A stretch of DNA of 64,000 nucleotides from Undibacterium sp. CCC3.4. Lineage in GTDB: Bacteria > Pseudomonadota > Gammaproteobacteria > Burkholderiales > Burkholderiaceae_D. Each line of letters begins with the position of its first letter. Positions within the stretch are counted from its first letter, which is position 1. The stretch lies in assembly GCF_034347425.1 (NCBI RefSeq), contig NZ_CP133779.1, positions 3,100,001-3,164,000 of the forward strand, given 5' to 3'. The translations under genes were made by a program, and so were the position numbers. Under the pieces are notes generated by a model. The model made no database searches and had not been told where the DNA came from. It saw only the letters and a program-made list of their open reading frames with translations. Positions 1 to 8,110 of the stretch are shown here, one piece after another.

Positions 1-187
1 CGATCGTGACGGTCATAAATCGATGGTTATCGGTAATAAGGGCGCACGTTTGAAAGATATCTCCTCGCAATCGCGCGTGGATATGGAAAAACTGTTCGGT
101 GGCCCGGTTTATTTGGAAATTTGGGTCAAAGTCAAATCGGGTTGGGCCGATAACGAAGCCGGTCTGCGTGCCTACGGTTACGAGTAA
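1..187 (+). CDS. era: GTPase Era, 3' end only
   Basis: The window opens inside this gene; reading from base 2 gives about 61 codons up to TAA at 185-187. The visible part is the C-terminal KH RNA-binding domain, with the KH signature [13 protein letters not shown] and the typical Era ending LRAYGYE. Era is a GTPase that binds the 3' end of 16S rRNA during 30S subunit maturation. The GTPase domain lies outside the window. recO starts 8 nt downstream, the usual betaproteobacterial order. Confidence 0.95.
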   Translation, partial: DRDGHKSMVIGNKGARLKDISSQSRVDMEKLFGGPVYLEIWVKVKSGWADNEAGLRAYGYE

Positions 188-195
188 GTCAAACC

Positions 196-990
196 ATGAG
201 CGAGGCGGTCAGCGTCGTTGACAGTGCAGTCGCATCCGCGGCGCGCAAAGCCATACCGAAACGGCCGCCGAGCGTGCGCGAATTACGTGTGCATCAACAA
301 CCGGGTTTCGTGCTGCATTCTTGGCCGCACAAGGAAACCAGTCTCATCATCGACGTCTTGACACGCGACTACGGCCGTATCGCCTTAGTTGCGAAAGGTG
401 CCAAGCGCCCCCATTCGCAATTGCGCAGCGTATTGCAAACTTTTCAGCCTTTGCAACTGAGTTGGACCGGTAAATCTGAATTACGTATCCTGACTGGTGC
501 CGATTGGGTAGGCGGTATGTTGCCGCTGGAGAAGTCTGCGCTATTGTGCGGTTTTTACCTCAATGAATTGCTGGTGAAATTTCTGATGCGCGATGAAGCC
601 CACGCTGCCTTGTTCGATCAGTATGTCGCCAGTCTCAATCAACTCGGCCATCAACAGGCTGCTCCCACGGTTTTGCGGCAGTTTGAGTTGGTCTTGTTGC
701 GTGAATCCGGCTTGCTCAGTGACTTGAGTTTTTGCACGCACAGTCGGACCAGCGTGTTGGCTGAACAAAGTTATATAATTGATCCTGAACTCGGTGCGCG
801 ACCGGTGCGCATCGATGACGCCGCGCCTGTCGTGCTGGGTAAAACTTTACTCGATATGTGCGCCGCCGATTACAGCGATGCGCAGACGCGCTATCAAAGC
901 AAAATGCTGATGCGCTTCTTACTCACCCATCATTTGCACGGCGCAGTTTTAAACACCCGACAAATTTTGATCGACTTACAGAATTTATGA
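196..990 (+). CDS. recO: DNA repair protein RecO
   Basis: 264 aa. RecO loads RecA onto SSB-coated single-stranded DNA together with RecR in the RecF pathway. The N-terminal OB-fold region is recognisable ([19 protein letters not shown], then [13 protein letters not shown]), followed by the helical C-terminal domain with [12 protein letters not shown]. The ATG at 196 lies just after era. An in-frame start closer to the conserved [12 protein letters not shown] segment is possible, since the first ~25 residues are low complexity. The stop overlaps the next start (ATGA), so the two genes are probably translationally coupled. Confidence 0.93.
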   Translation: MSEAVSVVDSAVASAARKAIPKRPPSVRELRVHQQPGFVLHSWPHKETSLIIDVLTRDYGRIALVAKGAKRPHSQLRSVLQTFQPLQLSWTGKSELRILTGADWVGGMLPLEKSALLCGFYLNELLVKFLMRDEAHAALFDQYVASLNQLGHQQAAPTVLRQFELVLLRESGLLSDLSFCTHSRTSVLAEQSYIIDPELGARPVRIDDAAPVVLGKTLLDMCAADYSDAQTRYQSKMLMRFLLTHHLHGAVLNTRQILIDLQNL

Positions 991-1715
991 ATATTCATCA
1001 GCAGCGGCAAGTGATAGAGCTCGGTGTTTCTCTGCGCCCTTTGGTTCGACTTTGCCAGGCCGGCGAAATCGATACGGCGAGCTTGACTCAACTGGCTGGT
1101 TTGGCGGAGCAAGCTGGTGCTGATGCACTCAGTTATGCGCTCAGCTGTGCGATGGATGCCGTGCCACTGCAATTGCCGCAGCTCGCTATGCCTGTCACTA
1201 CCTGGGTTGACATCGATGCCTGTGCCGCCTTGGATACCAATGCGCCACAGAAAATCATGCTGTGCGGTGCAAACACGGCAGCTCTCGATCTGCTGCAAGA
1301 CTTGGCACGGGTACGTGCTTGCGTAGCTGGCTTGCAAGCTACTGGCAGGGTCGTCAGCTTACTGCTGGCACCAGACAGCGCGCAACTTCAGGCGGCCGCG
1401 GCCATCGGCATCGACAGGGTGATGCTGGCCACTCATGAGTACGCTGCTGCCACTAGTGCGGATGCGCTGGCAGTTGCACTCGATAGCTTGGCGGTTGCGC
1501 TGGCTGCCGGCATCCGCTGCGGTTTGCGGCTGCAGGCTGGCGGCGGTCTGACGTATACCAATGTTGTGGCACTGGCTGCCATGCCCGACCTGGAGCGGAT
1601 AGAACTCGGCCGTGCTGTGTTTGCGCGTGCCCTCGTCAGTGGTTGGGAAGTGGCGGTACGTGATGCCAAGGCCGTGTTGGTGCGTGCCCGGGTGGCGGCG
1701 CGGGTCGCGCAATGA
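987..1715 (+). CDS. pdxJ: PdxJ-like protein, apparently without catalytic residues
   Basis: 242 aa, the normal PdxJ length, in the usual place between recO and acpS. PdxJ makes pyridoxine 5'-phosphate from deoxyxylulose phosphate and 3-amino-2-oxopropyl phosphate. The family is recognised mainly at the C-terminus, where GGGLTYTNV and [17 protein letters not shown] align with canonical GHGLxYxNV and RAxxxGxxxAVxEMK. The canonical HLREDRRH block is replaced by residues following GADALSYAL. The Glu region (NLEMA-like) is replaced by TTWVDID, and the GHG histidine is Gly. The N-terminal GVNIDHxATLR reads [12 protein letters not shown] infer a catalytically dead or repurposed paralogue; from sequence alone an active PdxJ seems unlikely. 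The start at 987 overlaps the recO stop. Confidence 0.75.
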   Translation: MNIHQQRQVIELGVSLRPLVRLCQAGEIDTASLTQLAGLAEQAGADALSYALSCAMDAVPLQLPQLAMPVTTWVDIDACAALDTNAPQKIMLCGANTAALDLLQDLARVRACVAGLQATGRVVSLLLAPDSAQLQAAAAIGIDRVMLATHEYAAATSADALAVALDSLAVALAAGIRCGLRLQAGGGLTYTNVVALAAMPDLERIELGRAVFARALVSGWEVAVRDAKAVLVRARVAARVAQ

Positions 1716-2143
1716 TATACGGCATCGGTACTGACATCGTCGACGTCGCCCGTATCGAGCGCGCTTGGACGCGCCACGGTCAGCGCTTCGCCGAAAAAAT
1801 ACTCGGTGAGCAGGAGTTGCAGGTGTTTGCCGAACGTCAGGCACAAGCGGTCTTGCGCGGCGTCCTGTATCTGGCTACCCGGTTTGCTGCCAAGGAAGCG
1901 TTTTCCAAAGCCATCGGTACCGGCGTGCGCTGGCCGATGACACTGCAAAACATGCAAACCTTGCCGGCCGAGCATGGTCGTCCGGTGGTATTTGTCAGCG
2001 GCAGCTTGCAACAGTGGATGGCGGCACGCGGCCTGCGCGCACACATTTCGGTCAGTGATGAAATCGGTCAAGTAGTCGCCTTTGCCATTGTCGAACAAGA
2101 CACGGCTGCGTGTGGCGGCGACAGCGCAGTGAGCTCGACATGA
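1712..2143 (+). CDS. acpS: Holo-[acyl-carrier-protein] synthase
   Basis: 143 aa. AcpS transfers 4'-phosphopantetheine from CoA to apo-ACP. Both signature blocks are present: [13 protein letters not shown] at the N-terminus with the Mg-binding Asp, and [15 protein letters not shown] with the catalytic Glu-Lys. It is slightly longer than the usual ~126 aa because of a non-conserved tail ([13 protein letters not shown]). The start overlaps the pdxJ-like stop and its own stop overlaps uvrC, so the block is one transcription unit. Confidence 0.95.
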   Translation: MIYGIGTDIVDVARIERAWTRHGQRFAEKILGEQELQVFAERQAQAVLRGVLYLATRFAAKEAFSKAIGTGVRWPMTLQNMQTLPAEHGRPVVFVSGSLQQWMAARGLRAHISVSDEIGQVVAFAIVEQDTAACGGDSAVSST

Positions 2144-4050
2144 CATCTGAGATACCCGCTGATATAGCGCCAAATTCTGAGCCCGATGTGGCCGTGATCT
2201 CGGTGGCCCGTCAACTGGTGCTCGACACCGTCGCCAAATTGCCGCATTTGCCCGGCGTGTACCGTTATTTTGATGATCAAGATCAGGTGCTGTATGTCGG
2301 TAAGGCGCGCGATTTAAAAAAACGCGTGACCACCTATTTTCTCAAAACCGTGTCGAGTCCGCGCATCGCCATGATGGTCGCAAAAATCGCCCGCTTGGAA
2401 ACCACCGTGACACGCAGCGAAGCCGAAGCGTTGATCCTGGAAAATAATTTAATCAAGGCGCTGCGGCCGCGCTACAACATCTTGTTTCGCGATGATAAAT
2501 CCTATCCGTATTTAAAAATCACCAACGAAACCACGCCGCGCATGACCTATTATCGCGGTGCCGTCGACCGCAAGCACCAGTATTTCGGGCCTTTCCCATC
2601 GGGCTGGGCGGTGAAAGAGTCGATGCAAATACTGCAGAAAGTATTCTTACTGCGCAGTTGTGAAGACAGTGTGTTTGCCAATCGCACACGACCCTGCTTG
2701 CTGCATCAAATTCAACGCTGCAGCGCCCCCTGTGTCGACCTCATCACACCGGAAGACTATCGCGAAGATGTTGGCCATGCCGCCGATTTTCTGCGTGGTC
2801 GTCAGCTCGAAGTGATGGCGACCTTAGAGCGGAAAATGCTCGCTTATGCCGAAGAGCTCAAATTTGAGCAGGCCGCGGCGATCCGCAATCAAATGTCGGC
2901 GCTCTCCAAGGTGCTGCATCAGCAAAGCATGGAAACCACCGGCAATGCCGATGTCGATATCATCGCCGTCATCGTCGAGGGCGGGCGCGCTTGTGTGAAT
3001 TTGGCGATGATACGCGGTGGCCGCCACCTCGGCGATCGCGCGTATTTCCCCAGCCATGTTGACGATGCCCGCGTGACTGCCGAAGAGAGTATGGAAAGTG
3101 AAGTGATGGCGGCGTTTCTGGCGCAGCATTATGTCGATCAATTTATTCCGGCCACATTGGTGCTCAATATCGCCTTCGATGCGCCAGATTTAATGCTGGC
3201 CTTGAGCGAACAATGCGGGCATAAAATCTATCTGTCATTGCAGCCGCAAGAACAGCGCCGCATCTGGTTGGAGATGGCGCAAAAAGGTGCTGAGCTGGCG
3301 CTGGCGCGTTTATTGTCGGAGCAGGGCTCGCAACAAAGCCGCACGCGTGCCTTGGTCAGTATGCTTGAGCTGGAAATTGCCGAGCTCGATGAGTTGCGCG
3401 TCGAATGTTTCGACATCAGTCACATGCATGGCGAAGCCACTCAGGCCTCGTGCGTGGTGTATCAACATCATGCGATGCAAAGCGCCGAATACCGCCGCTA
3501 CAACATCAAAGACATCACGCCCGGCGATGACTATGCTGCGATGCGTCAGGTACTGATGCGACGCTATGAGCGGATTCGGAATGCGGATGCCGACAGTGGC
3601 GCGCGTATGCCCGATGTAGTGCTGATCGATGGCGGCAAGGGCCAAGTTGAAATGGCACGCCAAGTATTCGTCGAGTTAGCGCTCGATATCAGCCTCATCG
3701 TCGGCGTCGCCAAAGGGGAAGGGCGCAAGGTCGGCCTGGAAACCCTGGTGTTCGTTGATGGGCGCGCAGAAAAAGAACTGGGCAAGGAATCGGCGGCGCT
3801 GATGCTGATCGCCCTGATTCGCGACGAAGCGCATCGCTTTGCCATCACCGGCATGCGCGCCAAACGCGATAAGGCGCGGCAATCCTCGCAACTCGAAGAA
3901 ATCGATGGGGTCGGGGTGAAGCGGCGGCAAAAGCTGTTGGTGCGCTTCGGCGGCCTCAAGGGCGTGTCCGATGCCAGCGTTGAAGAATTGGCCAGCGTCG
4001 ATGGTATATCGCAGCAATTGGCAGAAGAAATTTACAAGCGCTTACGTTAG
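2140..4050 (+). CDS. uvrC: Excinuclease ABC subunit UvrC
   Basis: 636 aa from the ATG at 2140, which overlaps the acpS stop; a longer in-frame start at 2110 lies inside acpS and is unlikely. UvrC makes both incisions in nucleotide excision repair. The GIY-YIG nuclease domain is near residues 30-110 (LPGVYRYF ... [14 protein letters not shown]). A UvrB-interaction helix ([13 protein letters not shown]) follows, then the RNase H-like second nuclease domain ([17 protein letters not shown]) and a C-terminal helix-hairpin-helix ([20 protein letters not shown]). It appears intact. Confidence 0.96.
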   Translation: MTSEIPADIAPNSEPDVAVISVARQLVLDTVAKLPHLPGVYRYFDDQDQVLYVGKARDLKKRVTTYFLKTVSSPRIAMMVAKIARLETTVTRSEAEALILENNLIKALRPRYNILFRDDKSYPYLKITNETTPRMTYYRGAVDRKHQYFGPFPSGWAVKESMQILQKVFLLRSCEDSVFANRTRPCLLHQIQRCSAPCVDLITPEDYREDVGHAADFLRGRQLEVMATLERKMLAYAEELKFEQAAAIRNQMSALSKVLHQQSMETTGNADVDIIAVIVEGGRACVNLAMIRGGRHLGDRAYFPSHVDDARVTAEESMESEVMAAFLAQHYVDQFIPATLVLNIAFDAPDLMLALSEQCGHKIYLSLQPQEQRRIWLEMAQKGAELALARLLSEQGSQQSRTRALVSMLELEIAELDELRVECFDISHMHGEATQASCVVYQHHAMQSAEYRRYNIKDITPGDDYAAMRQVLMRRYERIRNADADSGARMPDVVLIDGGKGQVEMARQVFVELALDISLIVGVAKGEGRKVGLETLVFVDGRAEKELGKESAALMLIALIRDEAHRFAITGMRAKRDKARQSSQLEEIDGVGVKRRQKLLVRFGGLKGVSDASVEELASVDGISQQLAEEIYKRLR

Positions 4051-4146
4051 CGAAATATAATTGAGCTTATCCGCCGCGAGAGATGCAGCAAACCAGCGCT
4101 GACTGCGGCCATGCTTTTCGATCACGATCACACAGAACAGACTGTC

Positions 4147-4731
4147 ATGCCACTGAATTTCCCTATTTTACTGACCTGGTTGCGGGTTGCCCTCATTCCT
4201 CTGGTGGTGGGCGTGTTCTATCTGCCTGACAATTGGCTGACGCCGTTTGACAAGAGTTTGGCATCCACCATCGTGTTCGTGGTGGCGGCCATCACTGATT
4301 GGTTTGACGGTTTTTTGGCGCGGCGTTGGAACCAAACTTCCTCGTTCGGTGCCTTTCTCGATCCGGTGGCTGATAAGCTGATGGTGGCGGGGGCGCTGCT
4401 GGTGCTGGTGCAGCTTGATCGCGTTAATGCCGTGATCGCCTTCGTTATCATCGGCCGCGAGATCACCATCTCGGCGCTACGCGAATGGATGGCGCTGATC
4501 GGGGCATCCAAGTCGGTCGCTGTCAGTTCGCTGGGAAAAATCAAAACCACGGCGCAGATGGTGGCGATTCCCATGCTCTTGTATTACGATGATTTTTTCG
4601 GTGTCATTCATACTGCGTTGTTGGGATCGGTACTATTATTGGTGGCAGCGGTGTTGACGGTTTGGTCGATGTTTTATTATTTGCGCCGGGCGTGGCCGCT
4701 GATTAAAGAGTCAACCGAGAAACTCGACTAG
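4147..4731 (+). CDS. pgsA: CDP-diacylglycerol--glycerol-3-phosphate 3-phosphatidyltransferase
   Basis: 194 aa integral membrane enzyme of phosphatidylglycerol synthesis. The CDP-alcohol phosphatidyltransferase signature DGxxAR...GxxxDxxxD is seen as DWFDGFLARR followed by GAFLDPVADK. Several hydrophobic segments fit the six-helix family. I chose ATG 4147 because MPLNFPILLTWLR is the normal family N-terminus; an in-frame ATG at 4111 would add 12 hydrophilic residues. Confidence 0.94.
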   Translation: MPLNFPILLTWLRVALIPLVVGVFYLPDNWLTPFDKSLASTIVFVVAAITDWFDGFLARRWNQTSSFGAFLDPVADKLMVAGALLVLVQLDRVNAVIAFVIIGREITISALREWMALIGASKSVAVSSLGKIKTTAQMVAIPMLLYYDDFFGVIHTALLGSVLLLVAAVLTVWSMFYYLRRAWPLIKESTEKLD

Positions 4732-4736
4732 CTCGC

Positions 4737-4764
4737 TTGACAGAATTCTAAAATCCTATATAAT
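4737..4764 (+). promoter_or_regulatory. Strong sigma70 promoter of the tRNA cluster
   Basis: TTGACA at 4737-4742 and TATAAT at 4759-4764, both perfect consensus, are separated by 16 bp. The first tRNA-Gly begins 17 nt after the -10 box. This is the arrangement expected of a stable-RNA promoter. Confidence 0.88.
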
Positions 4765-4780
4765 TCTGGTCTTCGTCGAT

Positions 4781-4856
4781 GCGGGAATAGCTCAGTTGGT
4801 AGAGCGCAACCTTGCCAAGGTTGAGGTCGAGAGTTCGAGCCTCTTTTCCCGCTCCA
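4781..4856 (+). tRNA. tRNA-Gly(GCC), copy 1
   Basis: 76 nt with CCA encoded. The acceptor stem GCGGGAA pairs with TTCCCGC, the discriminator base is T and the anticodon is GCC. It differs from copies 2 and 3 by a compensated change at the last acceptor base pair (A-T instead of G-C). Confidence 0.97.
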
Positions 4857-4934
4857 TTGTTTCAATATGACGAAAATTGGCAGCAGTAAAGTAGTGAATC
4901 ATTGGCAACGATTGTAGTAATAGTAGGACCAAGC

Positions 4935-5010
4935 GCGGGAGTAGCTCAGTTGGTAGAGCGCAACCTTGCCAAGGTTGAGGTCGAGAGTTCGAGCCTCTTC
5001 TCCCGCTCCA
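4935..5010 (+). tRNA. tRNA-Gly(GCC), copy 2
   Basis: 76 nt with encoded CCA and anticodon GCC. The acceptor stem GCGGGAG pairs with CTCCCGC. It lies 78 nt after copy 1 in the same transcript. Confidence 0.97.
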
Positions 5011-5091
5011 GAATTTTGGAACGTCACAGCATTCGGCAGCAAGTGGCGAGCAGGCAAATAGAAGCACCGAAGTAGAAGCAATGCAGTACAT

Positions 5092-5167
5092 GCGGGAGTA
5101 GCTCAGTTGGTAGAGCGCAACCTTGCCAAGGTTGAGGTCGAGAGTTCGAGCCTCTTCTCCCGCTCCA
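5092..5167 (+). tRNA. tRNA-Gly(GCC), copy 3
   Basis: 76 nt with encoded CCA and anticodon GCC. It appears identical to copy 2 over the whole tRNA, while the spacer between them is unrelated. Confidence 0.97.
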
Positions 5168-5266
5168 GATTCCAAAAGGGAAGCCGCGCTTCCCTTTTCA
5201 GTGAGAGTATAGTTGCACCGCATGCGTGTTACTGCTGTTTGAGCGGTGACGGTATCAGCAACCCTT

Positions 5267-5340
5267 GGCGGGGTAGCAAAGTGGTTATGCAGCGGCCTGC
5301 AAAGCCGTTTACGCCGGTTCGATCCCGACCCCCGCCTCCA
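5267..5340 (+). tRNA. tRNA-Cys(GCA)
   Basis: 74 nt with encoded CCA. The acceptor stem GGCGGGG pairs with CCCCGCC and the anticodon is GCA (CCTGCAAAG). It is the last tRNA before a strong intrinsic terminator. Confidence 0.96.
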
Positions 5341-5344
5341 GTAT

Positions 5345-5380
5345 TAAAAAAGCGCTAGCCGGTGGTCAGCGCTTTTTTTT
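5345..5380 (+). terminator. Intrinsic terminator of the Gly-Cys tRNA transcript
   Basis: The stem AAAAAAGCGCT / AGCGCTTTTTTTT encloses a GC-containing loop and runs into eight T residues ending at 5380. It separates the Gly/Cys tRNAs from tRNA-Leu. Confidence 0.9.
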
Positions 5381-5417
5381 CCAGACAAACAGTGTAGACT
5401 GTCTGTTGATGTGATGG

Positions 5418-5510
5418 GCCCGAGTGGTGAAACAGGTAGACACATCGGACTTAAAATCCGCCGCTTCGTTCATAGCGGGCGTGCCGGTTCGATTCCGGCC
5501 TCGGGCACCA
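5418..5510 (+). tRNA. tRNA-Leu(TAA), prophage attachment gene
   Basis: 93 nt with a long variable arm (stem CCGC/GCGG) and encoded CCA. The acceptor stem GCCCGAG pairs with CTCGGGC and the anticodon is TAA. The last 23 nt form the left part of a direct repeat found again at 38768. The tRNA is intact at this end because the att core restores its 3' part. Confidence 0.95.
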
Positions 5511-5511
5511 A
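5488..5511 (+). repeat. attL core of the P2-like prophage
   Basis: This 24-nt direct repeat is identical to 38768-38791 and covers the T-arm and acceptor 3' part of tRNA-Leu (core GATTCCGGCCTCGGGCACCA). The integrase gene lies immediately inside. Confidence 0.93.
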
Positions 5512-5622
5512 AAGACGGAAAATGATTACATGTGGCACTGGCTTTGATAGTATGAGCACAGTTTGTTTTTGATGCGATATACTATGCTCCACGCACAAAA
5601 TACGCACAGTAATCCCGCACAG

Positions 5623-6561
5623 ATGGCATATATTCGCAAATACCGAAATAAGTGGCGTGCCGAAGTTCAGCGCCATGGTTTTCGTTCAACTCACGTCACC
5701 GATACAAAACGCGAAGCCCAAGCATGGGCGCTCAAAAAAGAAGCTGAGCTTGATTTGCTCAAAGGCGGCGGTGGAAAAACCTTTCTTGATGCCGTCGAGC
5801 ATTACAAAAATACGGTAAGCATCACAAAGCGTAGCCCTGTATGGGAAATGCGACGCTTTAACGCAATGCTTGAGTATTTTCTACCTCATACGCGATTAGC
5901 AGACATCGGCAGCGCCAGAATTGGAGAATGGCGAGATGAAAGGTTAAAGACTGTCTCTGGATCGACCGTTCAGCGTGAGGCAAATTTGTTGCGTCACCTA
6001 TTCACTATTGCCGTTGATGAGTGGCGCTGGATAGAGCGCCACCCATTCAAAGGGGTACGCCTGCCGGCAGAAAATGCGGCTCGGTTTCAGCGATGGGAAT
6101 GGCAGAAAATCAAGATCATCCTCCGCGCCGGACAAGCAGCAGGTGGAAAAACTGGCGAGATGGCTCTTGCATTTCACATTGCCCTACGCACTGGCATGCG
6201 CTTATCTGAAGTGTTGAACGCTCCGCAAAACTTTAATTCTGCACGGCAAGTAGTCATCCTCCCAAGAACAAAAACAGGTGGCCGCGACGAGGTGCCAGTC
6301 GGGCGAATCGCAAAGAAATTGATCTTATCGGCCCACTTTACTGTAGGGCCAAACGAGGGAAGCACCCTATTTTCAAAACTGTGCAGACAGAAAATGATAT
6401 CTGGACTGACTTTTCATGATGCTCGTGCAACAGCACTTACATTGCTAGCAAAAAAAGTTGATGTAATGGTATTGGCTCGAATTAGTAGGCATAAAAACAT
6501 CAGCCTACTTTACCGAGTTTATTATCGAGAATCGTCCGACTCGATTGCATCGAAACTCTGA
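5623..6561 (+). CDS. int: Prophage tyrosine recombinase (integrase)
   Basis: 312 aa from ATG 5623, chosen because MAYIRKYRNKWRAEV is the usual start of this integrase type; upstream TTG/ATG codons from 5563 are possible. The N-terminal arm-binding region is followed by the catalytic domain. Catalytic residues are Arg in RTGMRLSEV, His-x-x-Arg in FHDARATAL, His in ISRHKN and the nucleophile Tyr in LLYRVYYRE. It should recombine attP with the tRNA-Leu 3' end 112 bp to its left. It resembles the second integrase at 38992 in size and layout but is clearly a different protein. Confidence 0.93.
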   Translation: MAYIRKYRNKWRAEVQRHGFRSTHVTDTKREAQAWALKKEAELDLLKGGGGKTFLDAVEHYKNTVSITKRSPVWEMRRFNAMLEYFLPHTRLADIGSARIGEWRDERLKTVSGSTVQREANLLRHLFTIAVDEWRWIERHPFKGVRLPAENAARFQRWEWQKIKIILRAGQAAGGKTGEMALAFHIALRTGMRLSEVLNAPQNFNSARQVVILPRTKTGGRDEVPVGRIAKKLILSAHFTVGPNEGSTLFSKLCRQKMISGLTFHDARATALTLLAKKVDVMVLARISRHKNISLLYRVYYRESSDSIASKL

Positions 6562-7200
6562 TCGACAGAGCCAGATTGCTCTAAAAATGCCGTCGCGCAA
6601 ATCTCCGCTCTATCGACCTTTTTAAGCCCTTCCAATTCCTTGCCGGCCGCGCAGGGAGTCATGTCAATATAAAATTACTTTTCAGGAAATATTTTTCCTT
6701 CTCTTTCCCCTGTTCAAAGCTGCGGTGCTAACAGAGGGAGATACGATGTGCTTGCACCTTAACTATTGATGTAAATAATAATAAAGCAATAAAAATTAAT
6801 AAACAAATATCAAAAATACAATTAATTCAAAATAAAGTACCCCCTCGGGAAAAGGGTAACCAGGGTAACGTAATTTTTAAAATGCATGTTAAGTCATTGA
6901 TATATATAGGTTTTTTATGACTTTTAAAAAGGTAATTTATTAGTAATCTTAAAGTAATCAGGTTACCTTTTAAAAAGGTAATTTCCTTTAAAAATTACTT
7001 CAATAAAATCAAGCACTTAGAAAAGATTACCTTTTTAGTTATCTATGGTTACCTTTTAAAGGTAACCATAAAAATCCTTTAAAATCAAAGACTTATATAA
7101 TTAAAATAGAGCAGATTACCTTGGTTACCTTTTTCCCGAGGCTAAACCTGGGATGTGGGGAGTTGGCTTTTTTGAGACAATCGCCCCCCGCGTAAAATAA
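6562..7200. other. AT-rich non-coding region of the prophage
   Basis: No convincing gene. The first ~280 bp are AT-rich with homopolymer runs. 6841-7141 holds the structured repeat block listed separately. Possible roles are a replication origin, a regulator-binding array or a structured RNA; the sequence does not decide between them. Confidence 0.6.
6844..7141. repeat. Large inverted repeat enclosing a cluster of GGTTACC-type sites
   Basis: The left arm at 6844-6871 and right arm at 7114-7141 are inverted copies matching at about 24 of 28 positions (outer core CCTCGGGAAAA, inner GGTAACC). Between them lie many GGTAAyy/GGTTACC sites. One at 7045-7069 forms a 12-bp-arm palindrome (ATGGTTACCTTT / AAAGGTAACCAT, one-base centre). 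GGTAATTT and GATTACCTTTTT variants occur near 6931, 6961, 6976, 7025 and 7114. The density suggests an iteron-like protein-binding region or a long hairpin; no ORF uses it. Confidence 0.7.
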
Positions 7201-7569
7201 TGGTGTTTTTGCAAACAAAAAATAATCGACTACCAAAATGAATGTGACGATGTTCTGTGGAACTACTGGACTAAGGGCATCGCCAGCCGTTCCATTAGCG
7301 TCACTGGTTTGCCCATGTTATTGCCGCGTGATCCAGTGCCGTCGATCGGCATGCGCGGGAGGGACAATGTTCTCAAGGTACGCGATATGGTGTTGCTACA
7401 TGAGCAAAAATTCAAACTCATGAGACAAATTGAGCAAAGCGCCAGCCTGGCAATTCGGGCCGGACTTTTTGTCGATTTGCGGCGCGTATCGGATGCGTTG
7501 GGGGTGGATGTTCCTGATCTCTGCGCTTTTAAGGTGCCAGAGATACCCGTACCGCATCAATTTGACTGA
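7201..7569 (+). pseudogene. 5'-truncated phage antirepressor (P22_AR_N-like)
   Basis: The frame is open from 7201 (stop at 7198) to TGA at 7567-7569 with no ATG in the first 100 nt; the first usable starts are TTG 7309 or ATG 7315. The upstream part encodes IIDYQNECDDVLWNYW then TKGIASRS, which matches the end of the P22 Ant N-terminal domain (YQxECDxVLWxYWxKGxA). The rest includes a short helical stretch (LLHEQKFKLMRQIEQS). I infer that the 5' part of an antirepressor gene was lost. A shortened protein from 7309 might still be made. Confidence 0.6.
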
Positions 7570-7855
7570 ACGCCCGAAACGGCATTCAGGTGCGTCAAAC
7601 TGCGTCACTTTTTGCCGCGTGTGCTCGCCCTGCAACGGCGGTTTTCTCCTCTGTGCGTCAGTTTCCAAAATTTGCGTCAAAACCGGGCTATTTAGCCCGC
7701 AGGCGTGGTGGGGGGATGACTGCGCGCCAAGGGGGAAAAGCTTGAAATCTGAAAAATTTTCTTAAAAGAAATAACTTTTCTGTGATCGATGTCACAGTGA
7801 TGCGCTGCCGCAAGAGTCGCGTATGAATGGTAGCGCTTGGAGGTGGTCTTGTTGC
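7570..7855. other. Intergenic region with possible cos site
   Basis: No supported gene. It contains a perfect 7-bp hairpin (CGGGCTA/TAGCCCG, 7683-7698). The GC-rich segment at 7722-7742 (GCGCCAAGGGGGAAAAGC) resembles the P2 cos core (GGCGAGGCGGGGAAAGC). P2-like phages carry cos beyond the portal gene, which is where this lies. The assignment is an inference from position and weak similarity. Confidence 0.35.
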
Positions 7856-7886
7856 TATAAAAAAGCCCCGAACACGTCGGGGATTT
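7856..7886 (-). terminator. Intrinsic terminator of the leftward Q-P transcript
   Basis: The stem CCCCGA (7866-7871) / TCGGGG (7877-7882) has a 5-nt loop. Read leftward it is followed by CTTTTTTATAG, a good U tract. It lies just after the leftward zinc-finger gene. Confidence 0.8.
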
Positions 7887-7900
7887 TCCATGCTGTAGGG

Positions 7901-8110
7901 CTATCTGCCGGCAATTTTTAAGGTCCGTTGCTCTTTCTCAAAATCATCCCGGCATTCCTTATTGCAAAACAGCAGTCCGAAGGCGACCGGCTCGTCGCAA
8001 AACAAGCAATACCCATCGCTTTGCACATGCACCTGGCGGCACGCGTTGGCGATCGCGGACGCGATGAAATTTTCGATATTCTTATCTGAGACATCCGCGT
8101 GGTCGCTCAT
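7901..8110 (-). CDS. DksA/TraR-type C4 zinc-finger protein
   Basis: 69 aa. Four cysteines in the DksA/TraR pattern are visible: CLFCDEPV then FCNKECRDDFE. Such small proteins occur in P2-like phages and may act on host RNA polymerase; the role here is inferred from family. The start overlaps the end of the portal gene (8107-8110), so it is the last gene of the leftward P-Q unit. Confidence 0.85.
   Translation of the reverse strand: MSDHADVSDKNIENFIASAIANACRQVHVQSDGYCLFCDEPVAFGLLFCNKECRDDFEKEQRTLKIAGR

Noticed and set aside
4781..5167. Three regularly spaced repeats that look like a CRISPR array
   Set aside because: The repeats are complete tRNA-Gly genes with encoded CCA and folded stems; spacer lengths differ and no cas gene is near.
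4792..5358. Open frames on both strands across the tRNA cluster
   Set aside because: They read through tRNA genes and repeat the same peptide because the tRNAs are repeated; no coding signal.
7238..7423. 61-codon frame starting at an ATG upstream of the antirepressor relic
   Set aside because: The alternative frame encodes a recognisable antirepressor segment and this frame does not.
7430..7765. 111-codon open frame after the antirepressor relic
   Set aside because: It overlaps the antirepressor frame, has Cys/Trp/Arg-rich composition and no RBS; the region looks non-coding with a possible cos site.
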